This document shows positions 17,524-26,810 of a DNA stretch of 54,550 bases, one piece after another. This stretch comes from Kiloniella litopenaei (lineage in GTDB: Bacteria > Pseudomonadota > Alphaproteobacteria > Kiloniellales > Kiloniellaceae). The notes beneath the pieces were generated by a model that worked only from the letters and a program-made list of their open reading frames with translations, was not told where the DNA came from and did not search any database. Positions within the stretch are counted from its first letter, which is position 1. Each line of letters starts with the position of its first letter. A program made the position numbers and the translations under genes. Location of the stretch: assembly GCF_000982415.1 (NCBI RefSeq), contig NZ_LANI01000033.1, positions 1 through 54,550 on the forward strand. Reading direction: 5' to 3'.

Positions 17524-19479
17524 ATGAACATAATCGCTGGAAAACTTTTAAAAACGTCAGTCCGATCTTTGGCACTGTTAAGTATCGTGACCGGAATATC
17601 CTCTGGCTTTGCTGAAACCTATCTCTCTCCTGATTTTGATTTTAAACCAGAATTACTTCGGGAAGTCCCCGTTTTTGAAGGAAGGGTTATTAATGGTGAA
17701 ATGCCCGCCATCGCAAAACGTGTACCCGAAACACCATTTGTTGTGAAACAAAGTCACCACTGGCAAGCCGGAAAATATGGCGGCTCAATCCGAAGCTTAA
17801 TCGCAAAGTCCAAAGATGTTCGGCTGTTTTCCGTTTATGGATATGCCCGTCTTATTGGCTATACACCAGACCTTAGTTTTACCACGGACATTTTGGATAA
17901 ACTGGAAGTTCAAGAAGGTCGTATTTTTACACTGACTTTACGCAAGGGACATAGATGGTCTGATGGTCACCCCTTTACATCAGCTGACTTTAAGTACTTT
18001 TGGGACGATGTCGCCAATGATAGTAATTTAAGACCCTTTGGGCCCCCTGCCGAGTTATTGGTTGATGGAGAACTGCCAACGGTTGAAATTATTGACGAGT
18101 TAACTGTTCGCTATAGTTGGTCTGTGCCAAACCCTTTTTTCCTCCCCAGTTTGGCTGCGACGCGTCCGCTCTATATTTTCCAGCCATCGCATTATATGAA
18201 GCAATTTCATGCTAAATATGTCGATGCTGATGAACTGGAGCAACGTGTCACAAAATCAGGTGCACGTAACTGGGTACAGTTACACAATCGTATGGCAAGG
18301 CAATACAAGTTTACCAACCCGAAACTGCCAACCTTGCAGCCCTGGGTGAACACGGTTAAGCCGCCTTCAACCCGTTTTGTTGGTAAAAGAAATCCCTTTT
18401 ACCACAGGGTTGATGAATTCGGTCACCAGCTTCCTTATGCAGACGAATTGATCTTATCTGTTGCCGGGGGAGGATTAATCCCTGCAAAGGTCGGGTCCGG
18501 AGATTCTGATCTGCAATCCAGAGGGTTAAATTTTTCTGACTATACATTTCTAAAAGGGAATGACGATCAAAACGGGTATTCTGTTCGTCTTTGGAAGACT
18601 GTGCGTGGATCACAATTTGCGCTCTATCCAAACTTGAATGCAAAAGACCCGGAATGGCGAAAACTGAACCGTGATAAGAGATTCCGTCATGCTCTATCCC
18701 TTGCGACAAACCGATATGAATTAAATCAGGTTCTTTATTACGGGCTTGGACTTGAAGGAAATAACACCGTTTTACAGAGTAGTAGTCTGTATAAAGAAGA
18801 GTACTTCAAGAAATGGACTGAATTTGATCTGAAAAAAGCCAATGCGCTTTTGGATGAAATTGGCCTGACGCAGAGAGATGAAGATGGCCTTCGTCTATTG
18901 AGCGATGGTCGGCCGATGAAGATTATTATTGAAACGGCCGGTGAAAGTAGCGAAGAAACCGATATTCTTGAACTGATCGCAGATTCCTGGTTAAAAATTG
19001 GGATTAAACTCTATCCCAAACCTTCCCAGAGAGAAGTTCTTCGGAATAGAATTTTTTCTGGGGAAACCAATATGTCGCTTTGGTATGGCAATCTAAACGG
19101 TATGTTATCTCCGCATTCGTCGCCTGCAGAGTTGGTGCCGCGACAACAACAATCTTTTCAGTGGCCAAAGTGGGGACAGTATGTCGAAACGAAAGGCAAT
19201 GCAGGAGAAGAAGTTGATATCATTCAAGCACAAGAGCTTAACAATCTTTACATTCTCTGGTTCCGGGCACAGTCCACGGCAGAGAAGAAAGATATTTGGG
19301 AACGTATTTTAGAGATCAATGCAGAGGAAACTTATACAATAGGATTAGTGGCTGAAATTCCTCAACCGATTGCCTTGTCGAACAAATTAATGAACGTCCC
19401 GGAAAATGGTTTCTATAATTGGGAACCGGGTGCTCTATTGGGTGTTTATAAGCCCGATGGGTTTTGGTTTGACGAATAG
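17524..19479 (+). CDS. ABC transporter substrate-binding protein, family 5 (peptide type), orphan
   Basis: 651 aa, long for the family (usually 500-600). A Sec signal is visible (residues 1-31, basic KLLKTSVR then a hydrophobic core, cut near GFAE). SBP_bac_5 features include FTLTLRKGHRWSDGHPFTSADFKYFWDD at about residues 139-165 and RDKRFRHALSLATNRYELNQVLYYGLG. No Tat motif or lipobox is seen. The ATG at 17524 with GAGAGA upstream is preferred to a TTG at 17497. No permease or ATPase follows; the terminator at 19490 ends the transcript. It probably shares a transcript with the M14 peptidase. Confidence 0.9.
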   Translation: MNIIAGKLLKTSVRSLALLSIVTGISSGFAETYLSPDFDFKPELLREVPVFEGRVINGEMPAIAKRVPETPFVVKQSHHWQAGKYGGSIRSLIAKSKDVRLFSVYGYARLIGYTPDLSFTTDILDKLEVQEGRIFTLTLRKGHRWSDGHPFTSADFKYFWDDVANDSNLRPFGPPAELLVDGELPTVEIIDELTVRYSWSVPNPFFLPSLAATRPLYIFQPSHYMKQFHAKYVDADELEQRVTKSGARNWVQLHNRMARQYKFTNPKLPTLQPWVNTVKPPSTRFVGKRNPFYHRVDEFGHQLPYADELILSVAGGGLIPAKVGSGDSDLQSRGLNFSDYTFLKGNDDQNGYSVRLWKTVRGSQFALYPNLNAKDPEWRKLNRDKRFRHALSLATNRYELNQVLYYGLGLEGNNTVLQSSSLYKEEYFKKWTEFDLKKANALLDEIGLTQRDEDGLRLLSDGRPMKIIIETAGESSEETDILELIADSWLKIGIKLYPKPSQREVLRNRIFSGETNMSLWYGNLNGMLSPHSSPAELVPRQQQSFQWPKWGQYVETKGNAGEEVDIIQAQELNNLYILWFRAQSTAEKKDIWERILEINAEETYTIGLVAEIPQPIALSNKLMNVPENGFYNWEPGALLGVYKPDGFWFDE

Positions 19480-19489
19480 ATATTAAGTA

Positions 19490-19521
19490 AAAAGGCGGTA
19501 ATTAAATTTTTACCGCCTTTT
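19490..19521. terminator. Bidirectional rho-independent terminator
   Basis: Twelve-bp perfect inverted repeat AAAAGGCGGTAA / TTACCGCCTTTT with an 8-nt loop. A- and T-runs on both sides let it serve both the binding-protein gene (+) and the MBL hydrolase operon (-), which converge here. Confidence 0.92.
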
Positions 19522-19532
19522 CTATGTGCTTG

Positions 19533-20312
19533 TTATTTAACTTCAAAAGTCAATCCATCATACCCTGGTTCTACACCTTCGGGACATTTTGATTTGAGAT
19601 CATCATAGTCCACTTGTTGGTTCATGTGGGTCAGGATTGTTCTTTCAGGTTTCAGGCGTTCTACCCAGCTAAGGGTTTTTTCAAAGTGTGCATGAGATGG
19701 GTGGGGTTCATACCGTAAACAATCAACGATCCAGTATCTTACGCCTGCCAATATTTCAAAGGCCCGCTCATCAAGATCAAAAACATCTGTCGAATAAGCG
19801 AAGTCACCAAAGCGAAACCCGAGAGAAGTTGCTGTACCGTGATTTTGATAAAACGGTGTAATTTCTATAGATCCAACCTGAAAAGGACCATCGATGGTTT
19901 TGTCGTCCATCATGGGGGTATAGGTACTTTCCGGGTTGCAGGATGATGTAAAGGCATAGGCAAAACGGTTCGTAATTATTTCGCGATCTTCCTCATCCAT
20001 ATACGCTTCGATAGGTCCCCCGGCCTTGTAAGCGAGGTACCGTAGTTCGTCTAGACCATGAATATGATCAGCATGTTCATGCGTATAGAGAACGGCATCA
20101 ATATATTCTACCCCTGCGTCTAAAAGTTGAACCCTCAGGTCAGGACCAGTATCAACCAAAATTGTGGTGTCTTCATGCTCGACAAGGATAGAAACTCTAC
20201 GGCGTCGGTTTTTCGGGTTTTCGGGGTTGCAGTTTCCCCAATTACCCCCGGGAGTACCCGAGCAAATCGGAACTCCTCCGGAACCACCACATCCTAGCAT
20301 CGTAATTTTCAT
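19533..20312 (-). CDS. MBL-fold metallo-hydrolase (PhnP-like)
   Basis: 259 aa. The dinuclear metal motif HEHADHIHG follows LYT at about residue 78, with the phosphate-loop-like start MLGCGGSGGVPICSG and the terminal HMNQQVDYDDL. This arrangement matches the PhnP/phosphoribosyl cyclic phosphodiesterase branch of the metallo-beta-lactamase superfamily. It is the last gene of the dacC-tmk-holB-metG-tatD series, where this family is commonly found in alphaproteobacteria. It starts 2 bases after the tatD stop. Substrate unproven. Confidence 0.9.
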   Translation of the reverse strand: MKITMLGCGGSGGVPICSGTPGGNWGNCNPENPKNRRRRVSILVEHEDTTILVDTGPDLRVQLLDAGVEYIDAVLYTHEHADHIHGLDELRYLAYKAGGPIEAYMDEEDREIITNRFAYAFTSSCNPESTYTPMMDDKTIDGPFQVGSIEITPFYQNHGTATSLGFRFGDFAYSTDVFDLDERAFEILAGVRYWIVDCLRYEPHPSHAHFEKTLSWVERLKPERTILTHMNQQVDYDDLKSKCPEGVEPGYDGLTFEVK

Positions 20313-20314
20313 GA

Positions 20315-21103
20315 TTATGCTGCCGTAGGTCTTTGAGCTTTTGTAAAGAGACGATAAAAATTATCGGTCGTTGCAGTATGAATTTCCTGCAAGCTTACTT
20401 TTTTTACATTTGCGAGCGCTTCTGCTGTATGGCGAACAAAAGACGGTTCATTCTTTTTGCCCCGCATTGGAACCGGGGCCAAATAAGGACTGTCGGTTTC
20501 AATCAGCAAGCGATCCAAAGGTGCATCGGAAATTGTTGTGCGAATGTCTTCGGCGGATTTATAGGTAATGATACCGGATAGAGAAATGTAAAAGCCCATA
20601 TCCAAGGAGGCTTTTGCCAACTCAGGACCAGCCGTAAAACAATGAATTAACGCCGGATACGCCCCTTTGTTGAATTCATCACGCATGATGGCCACAGTAT
20701 CGTCATCTGCATCACGGGTATGAACAACAAGTGGAAGACCTGTTTCCCGTGCTGCTTCGATATGTGCGCGGAAACTTTCTTGCTGACGCTCTCTGGGGGC
20801 ATGGTCGTAATAGTAATCAAGACCACTTTCCCCCAAACCAATCACTTTTGGATCTCTGGCTTTTTCAATAAGGACATCCGGGGATGATAAGCCCTCTGTT
20901 CCTGCTTCATGGGGGTGGATGCCGACGGTGCAATAGATGTCATCGTTGGCTTTTGCAATGCCCAAAACAGTATCGAAAGTCGATAGCTTGGTCCCAATGG
21001 TAACCATGCAACCAATGCCGACGTCTCGGGCGCGTGTTAAGGCATCTTCCAGATCACCATCTTTTAGAAAGTAATCAAGATGACAATGAGAGTCGACAAT
21101 CAT
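20315..21103 (-). CDS. tatD: TatD-family metal-dependent hydrolase (DNase)
   Basis: 262 aa, normal length. Metal ligands are visible: VDSHCHLDYF (H6, H8), GLGESGLDYYYD (Glu), VVHTRDADDDT (His), LIHCFTAG (His) and LLIETDSPYLAPVPMRGKKNEPS (Asp). TatD/YcfH proteins are 3'-5' exonucleases or deaminase-fold hydrolases. The ATG overlaps the metG stop by one base (TAATG), so translation is coupled. Confidence 0.94.
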   Translation of the reverse strand: MIVDSHCHLDYFLKDGDLEDALTRARDVGIGCMVTIGTKLSTFDTVLGIAKANDDIYCTVGIHPHEAGTEGLSSPDVLIEKARDPKVIGLGESGLDYYYDHAPRERQQESFRAHIEAARETGLPLVVHTRDADDDTVAIMRDEFNKGAYPALIHCFTAGPELAKASLDMGFYISLSGIITYKSAEDIRTTISDAPLDRLLIETDSPYLAPVPMRGKKNEPSFVRHTAEALANVKKVSLQEIHTATTDNFYRLFTKAQRPTAA

Positions 21104-22656
21104 TATGCCCCCTCTTCCTCGACATAACGCGGGAATACACCTTGCGGTTTTTCAATTTCTACACCGCTCTTGAGTGGTGTCTTCAGATCAACGAAAGTCC
21201 GTGTATCTGCTGGTAAGCTCAGCTGATTTAGCATCTTTTCCATCGATTCAGGCATAACGGGCTGAAGAAGAATTGCTATCTGGCGAATAGTTTCAGCCAG
21301 GACATACAAAACAGTTCCCATACGGGCGAGATCCGTTTTCTTTAATGTCCAGGGCGCTTGTTCATCAACATATTTATTCGCCGCAGAAATAACGTTCCAA
21401 ACGGCTTCCAGACCACGGTGAAAGCTCTGTTTGTCAAAATCACTTCTGAGCTTGTCATGCAGAGCGGCTACACTATCGAGAAGCTCCCTGTCGGCATCTG
21501 TGAAATCGCCGTGTTCAGGGATCTTGCCTTCGCAGTTTTTGAAAACCATGGAAAGAACGCGTTGGGCTAGATTTCCAATGTCATTGGCCAAATCCCCGTT
21601 CATTCTGGAAATCATCGCCTGTTTTGAATAGTCTCCGTCTTTCCCAAAGGGAACCTCACGCATCATGAAATAACGAACCTGATCAAGGCCGTATTCTTCT
21701 ATCAGAGCATTCGGATCAATCACATTCCCGATTGACTTGGATATTTTTTGGCCTTCGTTTGTCCACCATCCGTGCGCAAAAATGCGTTTTGGCAAAGGCA
21801 AGTCAGCTGCCATAAGGAAAGCAGGCCAATATACTGCATGAAAACGCAAGATATCTTTACCGACCATATGAAGATCCGCAGGCCAGAAGCTCTGATATTC
21901 TGTTGCACTTTCATCCGGGTAACCTACTGCGGTTAGATAATTTGTTAGTGCATCCAGCCACACATACATAATGTGATCATTGTTACCGGGAACCTGAACA
22001 CCCCACTTGAATGTTGTACGGCTGACTGACAGATCCCTCAAGCCTCCTTTGACAAAGCTGATCACTTCATTACGACGGCTGTCAGGCCCGACAAAAGATG
22101 GATCGTTTTCGTAGAGAGCAAGTAATTTATCTTCAAAAGCAGAGAGCTTGAAAAAATAAGACGGCTCTTCCACCCATTCGACTTCTGCGCCTGTTGGTGC
22201 AATACGCTTACCGTCTGCATTTTTTGTGAGTTCTGTCTCTGTATAGAAAGCCTCATCGCGAACGGCGTACCATCCCGCGTAGCTTCCCAAATAGATAAAG
22301 CCTTTATCTTCCAGCACTCGCCATAAATTTTGGCATGCCTTTTTATGACGATCTTCAGTTGTTCTGATAAAGTCATCATTTGAAAAGTTGCAGGCTTGTG
22401 TTAGATCCCTGAAATTCTGAGATACTTGATCCGTAAAGGTTTGCGGGTCAATTCCTGATTTTTCAGCAGAAGTTTCGACTTTCTGACCATGTTCATCTGT
22501 CCCGGTCAGAAACTTTACATCATAGCCATCCAGCCGCTTAAAGCGCGCAAGTACATCGCAGGCCAGTGTGGTATAGGCATGCCCGATATGTGGTTTATCA
22601 TTCACATAATATATGGGCGTCGTGATATAATAGGATCCGTTTTCTGATCCAGTCAT
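21103..22656 (-). CDS. metG: Methionine--tRNA ligase
   Basis: 517 aa. Class I signature HIGH is in KPHIGHAYTTLACDVLARF, the KMSKS loop reads KISKS in GQKISKSIGNVIDP, and FLTGTDEHGQK is the methionine-site block. There is no zinc-knuckle Cys cluster in the connective peptide and no C-terminal tRNA-binding domain, so it is the short form of the enzyme common in alphaproteobacteria. The start at 22656 is chosen because CAGGAG lies 6-7 bases upstream; an upstream extension to 22701 has no such site. The operon runs holB - metG - tatD. Confidence 0.96.
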   Translation of the reverse strand: MTGSENGSYYITTPIYYVNDKPHIGHAYTTLACDVLARFKRLDGYDVKFLTGTDEHGQKVETSAEKSGIDPQTFTDQVSQNFRDLTQACNFSNDDFIRTTEDRHKKACQNLWRVLEDKGFIYLGSYAGWYAVRDEAFYTETELTKNADGKRIAPTGAEVEWVEEPSYFFKLSAFEDKLLALYENDPSFVGPDSRRNEVISFVKGGLRDLSVSRTTFKWGVQVPGNNDHIMYVWLDALTNYLTAVGYPDESATEYQSFWPADLHMVGKDILRFHAVYWPAFLMAADLPLPKRIFAHGWWTNEGQKISKSIGNVIDPNALIEEYGLDQVRYFMMREVPFGKDGDYSKQAMISRMNGDLANDIGNLAQRVLSMVFKNCEGKIPEHGDFTDADRELLDSVAALHDKLRSDFDKQSFHRGLEAVWNVISAANKYVDEQAPWTLKKTDLARMGTVLYVLAETIRQIAILLQPVMPESMEKMLNQLSLPADTRTFVDLKTPLKSGVEIEKPQGVFPRYVEEEGA

Positions 22657-22701
22657 AGGAAACTCCTGATCAACAAGCACTGCCGGGATACCCTGTGTCA
22701 A

Positions 22702-23817
22702 TCAGGAGGCCAGGGATTGGAGTTCCGTTAAGGTTGTCACAACGACCTGCTTTTTATCCAGATTAGCACGGGTAGCACGGGCATAATTCTTCGAGCACTT
22801 CTCCCACAGGCCGAGCCATTGCGCAAGACCATGTCGTTCAATTAATGCAGAGATTAGTGTTTGTTCTTCGGGAATAACCAAGTCTGGCAGTATACCTTGC
22901 CCAGCTGTCTTGGTTAAACGTGCAAGCCACCAAAGATAAAGTTCCATACCCGTTTTGAACGCGAGCGGATCAGAGCTGGAAAGTTTATCCGCAAAGGAAT
23001 AGAGCTTTACCATATCCAAATTTGGTAAGGTAGAAAGCAACGAGATCATTTCTCTGTAAAGGTCAAGGCCGCCACTTTTCCAGAGATCCAGTGCTTTTCC
23101 GATCGAGCCTTCTGACAGTTTGGCGAGCTGGGTGACGTCACCGTCCGATAGTTCAGGAACTTTGTTTTTGAGTAACGTTATAACTGTATCTTCGTTCAAC
23201 GCCGTAAGCGGAAGATGACAGCACCTGGAATGGATCGTTTGTAGAATTTGTCCGGGAAGATGGGATATGAGCAACAGTACAGTTTTTTCCGGCGGTTCTT
23301 CCAGAACCTTGAGAAGTGCATTTGCTGCATTGGTATTCATTTCTTCAACAGCATCTACAATGACAATACGCCAGCCACCTTCGATTGATGTCTTGTGTGA
23401 AAAATTAACAATTTTGCGAACCTCATCGACTGGGATTGTCGTTCGCATCTTGCCCTTTTCATCCGGACTTAATTCCAGTGTGACGAGATCACCATGGGCC
23501 CCGGCCGCAATTCTTTTTGCGACAGGATTATCAATACCAATATCCAGTGTTGTTGGTGGAGTGCTATCCCCAAACAGGCTGCTGCCTTCACCTTCGTTGA
23601 TTTGATTCATCAAGAAGCGGGCAAAACGATAAGCGAGTGTTGCTTTGCCAATACCTTTGGGACCTGTCAGCATCCATGCATGCGGAAGTTTACCGGAATT
23701 AAATCCCCTTAGAAGAGTTTCTTCAGCATTTGTGTGACCAACCAGGTTTTGCGTTAATCTGGGATGATCAATGAGGTCGGGTTCTGGTTGTGCTTTCTTC
23801 CGGGTTGCTTTAGCCAT
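22702..23817 (-). CDS. holB: DNA polymerase III subunit delta'
   Basis: 371 aa. AAA+ clamp-loader subunit with P-loop GPKGIGKAT at about residues 54-62, ALLKVLEEPPEKTVLLLISH and the SRC motif in HSRCCHLPL, which in delta' contributes the arginine finger to the neighbouring tau/gamma subunit. It overlaps the tmk stop by 8 bases. An in-frame TTG one codon upstream of the ATG is less likely to be used. Metal-binding Cys of E. coli delta' are not evident, as in other alphaproteobacteria. Confidence 0.95.
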   Translation of the reverse strand: MAKATRKKAQPEPDLIDHPRLTQNLVGHTNAEETLLRGFNSGKLPHAWMLTGPKGIGKATLAYRFARFLMNQINEGEGSSLFGDSTPPTTLDIGIDNPVAKRIAAGAHGDLVTLELSPDEKGKMRTTIPVDEVRKIVNFSHKTSIEGGWRIVIVDAVEEMNTNAANALLKVLEEPPEKTVLLLISHLPGQILQTIHSRCCHLPLTALNEDTVITLLKNKVPELSDGDVTQLAKLSEGSIGKALDLWKSGGLDLYREMISLLSTLPNLDMVKLYSFADKLSSSDPLAFKTGMELYLWWLARLTKTAGQGILPDLVIPEEQTLISALIERHGLAQWLGLWEKCSKNYARATRANLDKKQVVVTTLTELQSLAS

Positions 23818-24451
23818 CAAAAGATCCGGTAAATTTATTGGTGACAGCTTCCCATATGGATCTTTCTACGTCATCCAGTGATTGTGTGGCATCTATGACG
23901 ACGCAGCGATCAGGGGCTTCTTTTGCAATTGACAAAAATCCTTCACGCATACGCTCGTGAAAAGATGTTTCCATTCCCTCAAAGCGATTTTCGCCGAGAT
24001 CATGCCCGCGTGTGCGGCCAAGACCAACAGAAACAGGCAGATCCAGTATCAATGTCAGATCAGGTTGAAAATCGCCCAAAACCCAATCGTGAAGATCGGT
24101 AACTTTTTTTGCTCCCAAGCCGTGCCCTATCCCTTGATAGGCGACAGAGGAATCTGCAAAACGGTCACAGATTACCCATTCCCCTTTTTCAAGGGCAGGC
24201 TTAATCACCTTTTCAACATGTTCCTGTCGGGCCGCAAACATTAAAAGAGCTTCTGTTTTTGGTGTCCACCGCGATGCATCACCACGAACCAGCAAGTCAC
24301 GAATAAGTTCGGCACCCGGCGTTCCTCCGGGTTCTCTGGTACAGGTGTTTTTGTAACCGTATATATCAAGACGTTGGGATAAGCGTTTGATTTGCGTGCT
24401 TTTCCCTGCCCCTTCTCCACCTTCAAGGGATATAAAAAAACCTTTGGGCAT
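23810..24451 (-). CDS. tmk: Thymidylate kinase
   Basis: 213 aa. Phosphorylates dTMP to dTDP. P-loop EGGEGAGKST is at about residues 10-19, followed by the DR-Y-type motif ICDRFADSSVAYQG near residue 94 and a LID region GLGRTRGHDLGENRFE. It sits between dacC (5-base gap) and holB (8-base overlap) in the usual alphaproteobacterial order. Confidence 0.96.
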   Translation of the reverse strand: MPKGFFISLEGGEGAGKSTQIKRLSQRLDIYGYKNTCTREPGGTPGAELIRDLLVRGDASRWTPKTEALLMFAARQEHVEKVIKPALEKGEWVICDRFADSSVAYQGIGHGLGAKKVTDLHDWVLGDFQPDLTLILDLPVSVGLGRTRGHDLGENRFEGMETSFHERMREGFLSIAKEAPDRCVVIDATQSLDDVERSIWEAVTNKFTGSFDG

Positions 24452-24456
24452 GGGGG

Positions 24457-25602
24457 TTATGATTTTCCAAAAATCAGATAATTGAGGGCAGAAACAATAC
24501 GACTAAAGCCGCCTTCTCTCTCTACTGAATTTGCGGCAACAAGCGGAATTTCAACTGTATCAATATCCGGTGCCTCGATCGTCAATGTTCCAAGTCTTTC
24601 CCCTTTTTCGATAGGGGTCTGGATCGGACCAACATAATTGACTGTGGCCGTCATTTTATTTTTTGCGTTTCGCGGTAGAGTTAAGAGAAGATCCTCTTCG
24701 GGAACCAGATCAATGGTCTTTTCTGTGCCGAGCCAGACATCGGCTGTATCTACTGTTTCACCAGCTTTGAAGAGTTCAAAATTATCAAACTCCCTAAAGG
24801 CCCAGGAAACCAGCCGTGCAGACTCTTCTGCACGTTCCTTGGCGCTTCCCATACCATTCAAAACCATAATAATACGGCGATCACCTTGCTTGGCGGATGC
24901 AGTCAAACCATAGCCGGCCTCTTCTGTGTGACCGGTTTTAAGGCCGTCGGCCCCAAGGTTTTTATAGAGTAACGGGTTTCTGTTGCCTTGTGTAATACCG
25001 GACCAGGTAAAGGATTTTTCTGAATAGACATCATAAAATTCAGGGAAGTCTGTGATAATACGATCAGCCAGGATTGCCAGATCTTTTGCCGTCATTCTTT
25101 GCCCTGGATCGGGCCATCCTGTTGCATTGGCAAAGGTACTGTTTTCCATGCCAAGCTCGCGCGCCTTTGCCGTCATCTCCAGCGCGAAGTTTTCTTCGGA
25201 ACCGCCGAGACCTTCTGCGACTACAATACAGGCATCATTTCCTGATTGAACAATAATGCCGCGCAACAAGTCATGAATAGAAACTTCTTTGCCGACTTCG
25301 ACAAACATTTTTGATCCACCTTTGCGCCAGGCTTTTTCGCTGACAGGCAATTTATCATCCAGTGAAAGTCGACCATCCTTTAGGCGTTCAAACACCATAT
25401 ATGCCGTCATGATCTTACTCATGGAAGCCGGAGGCATAGACACTTCGGCGTCTTTGTTAATCAGGACCGTTTTTGTCGTATAGTCGATCAGGTAGGCTTC
25501 TCGTGCGGATGTCTCAATAGCAAACGCGGATTGAGTAATCGCCATGAGGCATGCGCCACCAAATAAAATTGATTTTAGAGAAGATCCAATTTTTGAATTC
25601 AT
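24457..25602 (-). CDS. dacC: D-alanyl-D-alanine carboxypeptidase, penicillin-binding protein 5/6 type
   Basis: 381 aa. Periplasmic enzyme that trims the terminal D-Ala from peptidoglycan stem peptides. Signal peptide residues 1-28 (cut after AFA). The three active-site motifs are S60-M-S-K63, SGN in VQSGNDAC and KTG in GLKTGHTEEAG. A PBP5 C-terminal domain follows (about residues 285-365) and the last residues IVSALNYLIFG look like the amphipathic membrane anchor. The start is ATG 25602; a TTG at 25614 four codons upstream is an alternative. Letter suffix (dacA/C/D) is by family habit. Confidence 0.93.
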   Translation of the reverse strand: MNSKIGSSLKSILFGGACLMAITQSAFAIETSAREAYLIDYTTKTVLINKDAEVSMPPASMSKIMTAYMVFERLKDGRLSLDDKLPVSEKAWRKGGSKMFVEVGKEVSIHDLLRGIIVQSGNDACIVVAEGLGGSEENFALEMTAKARELGMENSTFANATGWPDPGQRMTAKDLAILADRIITDFPEFYDVYSEKSFTWSGITQGNRNPLLYKNLGADGLKTGHTEEAGYGLTASAKQGDRRIIMVLNGMGSAKERAEESARLVSWAFREFDNFELFKAGETVDTADVWLGTEKTIDLVPEEDLLLTLPRNAKNKMTATVNYVGPIQTPIEKGERLGTLTIEAPDIDTVEIPLVAANSVEREGGFSRIVSALNYLIFGKS

Positions 25603-25732
25603 TTTGTTTTGCAATGATCTGACCTGAGTGTCTTAGAGTTTTCTATTTATGTAAACTGTTACGCTTAGTTAGATGAGTACTGGGGCTTTGTGGAGAAAGT
25701 ATGTCATTCTGCCAATAGATACGGCTGTAAAG

Positions 25733-26686
25733 TCAATCAACCACAACACGTGCATCATTATAACCATTGTCGTGAAGTATTTTTAAGAGTTCATCAGCTT
25801 CTTGAACGTTGGTTAACGGGCCAAGTCGTACGCGATAAAAGGTTCGTTCCCCTACAGCTGCATCGGCTACCTGAGCTGTCCCAAGCGGGGATAAACGAGC
25901 ACGAAGTCGGTTTGCATTATGAACCTGTAAAAAAGAGCCAGCCTGTACATAGATACTAGTTGGTGCAACAGGCGTCTGGGACACGACGCCATCGGTAAAA
26001 TTTGCAACAGGTTCAACCTTTGCTGTCTGAATTGGTTGTGAGGGTTCCGTTGCCGCAGAAGACGTCGCTGGCGCATCCAGCGGTTCCGCTGTTACAGTCT
26101 CTGTCGGGGCCGCGAGTGTTGTGTTTTCGTTTGAAGCGACCTGTGGCGTATAGTCTTTCCCCTGTGCCTGAGCAGCCAGTTGCCTACTCTCTTCCTCTAG
26201 TATCTCAACTTTTACTTTTGCTGTCCCTTGAAGTTCGAAACCCAAAAGCTGTGCTGCACGGCGAGAGACATCAATAATGCGGTTGTTCGAGAACGGTCCA
26301 CGATCATTAATGCGTAACTTAATAGAACGTCCGTTTCCAAGATTTGTAACGCGAACAAGTGATGGCATGGGGAGTGTTCTATGAGCTGCGGTAAGCGCAT
26401 ATTGATCGTAAATTTCGCCATTCGCAGTTTGTTTGCCATCAAAACCGGGGCCATACCAAGATGCTATTCCCGTTTCGCTGTAACCGTAATCTACAGCCGG
26501 ATAGTACCAAATTTTTTTGACCTGATAGGGGGATCCCACTTTATAACGGCCAATAGTTTTTGGGGTATCACTACGTGTGATTGTTTTGGTGGCATGGGAA
26601 GCAAGTTCTATTTCTGCACACCCGCTTAAGCCCAGGCCGATTACAGTAAGACATGCTGCAATTTTTGGAAATTTATTCAAACTCAT
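25733..26686 (-). CDS. rlpA: RlpA-family septal ring lipoprotein with SPOR domain
   Basis: 317 aa. Lipoprotein signal peptide with lipobox LSGC (Cys at about residue 23). The double-psi beta-barrel domain covers about residues 65-165, with GIASWYGPGFDGKQTANGEIYDQ, TAAHRTLPMPSLVRVTNLGNGRS and VDRGPF-type block INDRGPFSNNRIIDVSRRAA. A Pro/Thr/Ala-rich linker leads to a SPOR domain (about 235-315) that binds denuded septal glycan. RlpA cleaves such glycans in Pseudomonas. The ATG at 26686 has GGGGG five bases upstream and is preferred to 26698. Confidence 0.93.
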   Translation of the reverse strand: MSLNKFPKIAACLTVIGLGLSGCAEIELASHATKTITRSDTPKTIGRYKVGSPYQVKKIWYYPAVDYGYSETGIASWYGPGFDGKQTANGEIYDQYALTAAHRTLPMPSLVRVTNLGNGRSIKLRINDRGPFSNNRIIDVSRRAAQLLGFELQGTAKVKVEILEEESRQLAAQAQGKDYTPQVASNENTTLAAPTETVTAEPLDAPATSSAATEPSQPIQTAKVEPVANFTDGVVSQTPVAPTSIYVQAGSFLQVHNANRLRARLSPLGTAQVADAAVGERTFYRVRLGPLTNVQEADELLKILHDNGYNDARVVVD

Positions 26687-26810
26687 TAAGACCCCCATAC
26701 AAATACTGAAAAAGATTGTATGCTTCTATCGAAGTCTTATCAATCTTATCTAGTGTGATCCCTGTGATTAATTTATTCAACGCTTTGGGTTTCATCTTAT
26801 TTTAATCGTT

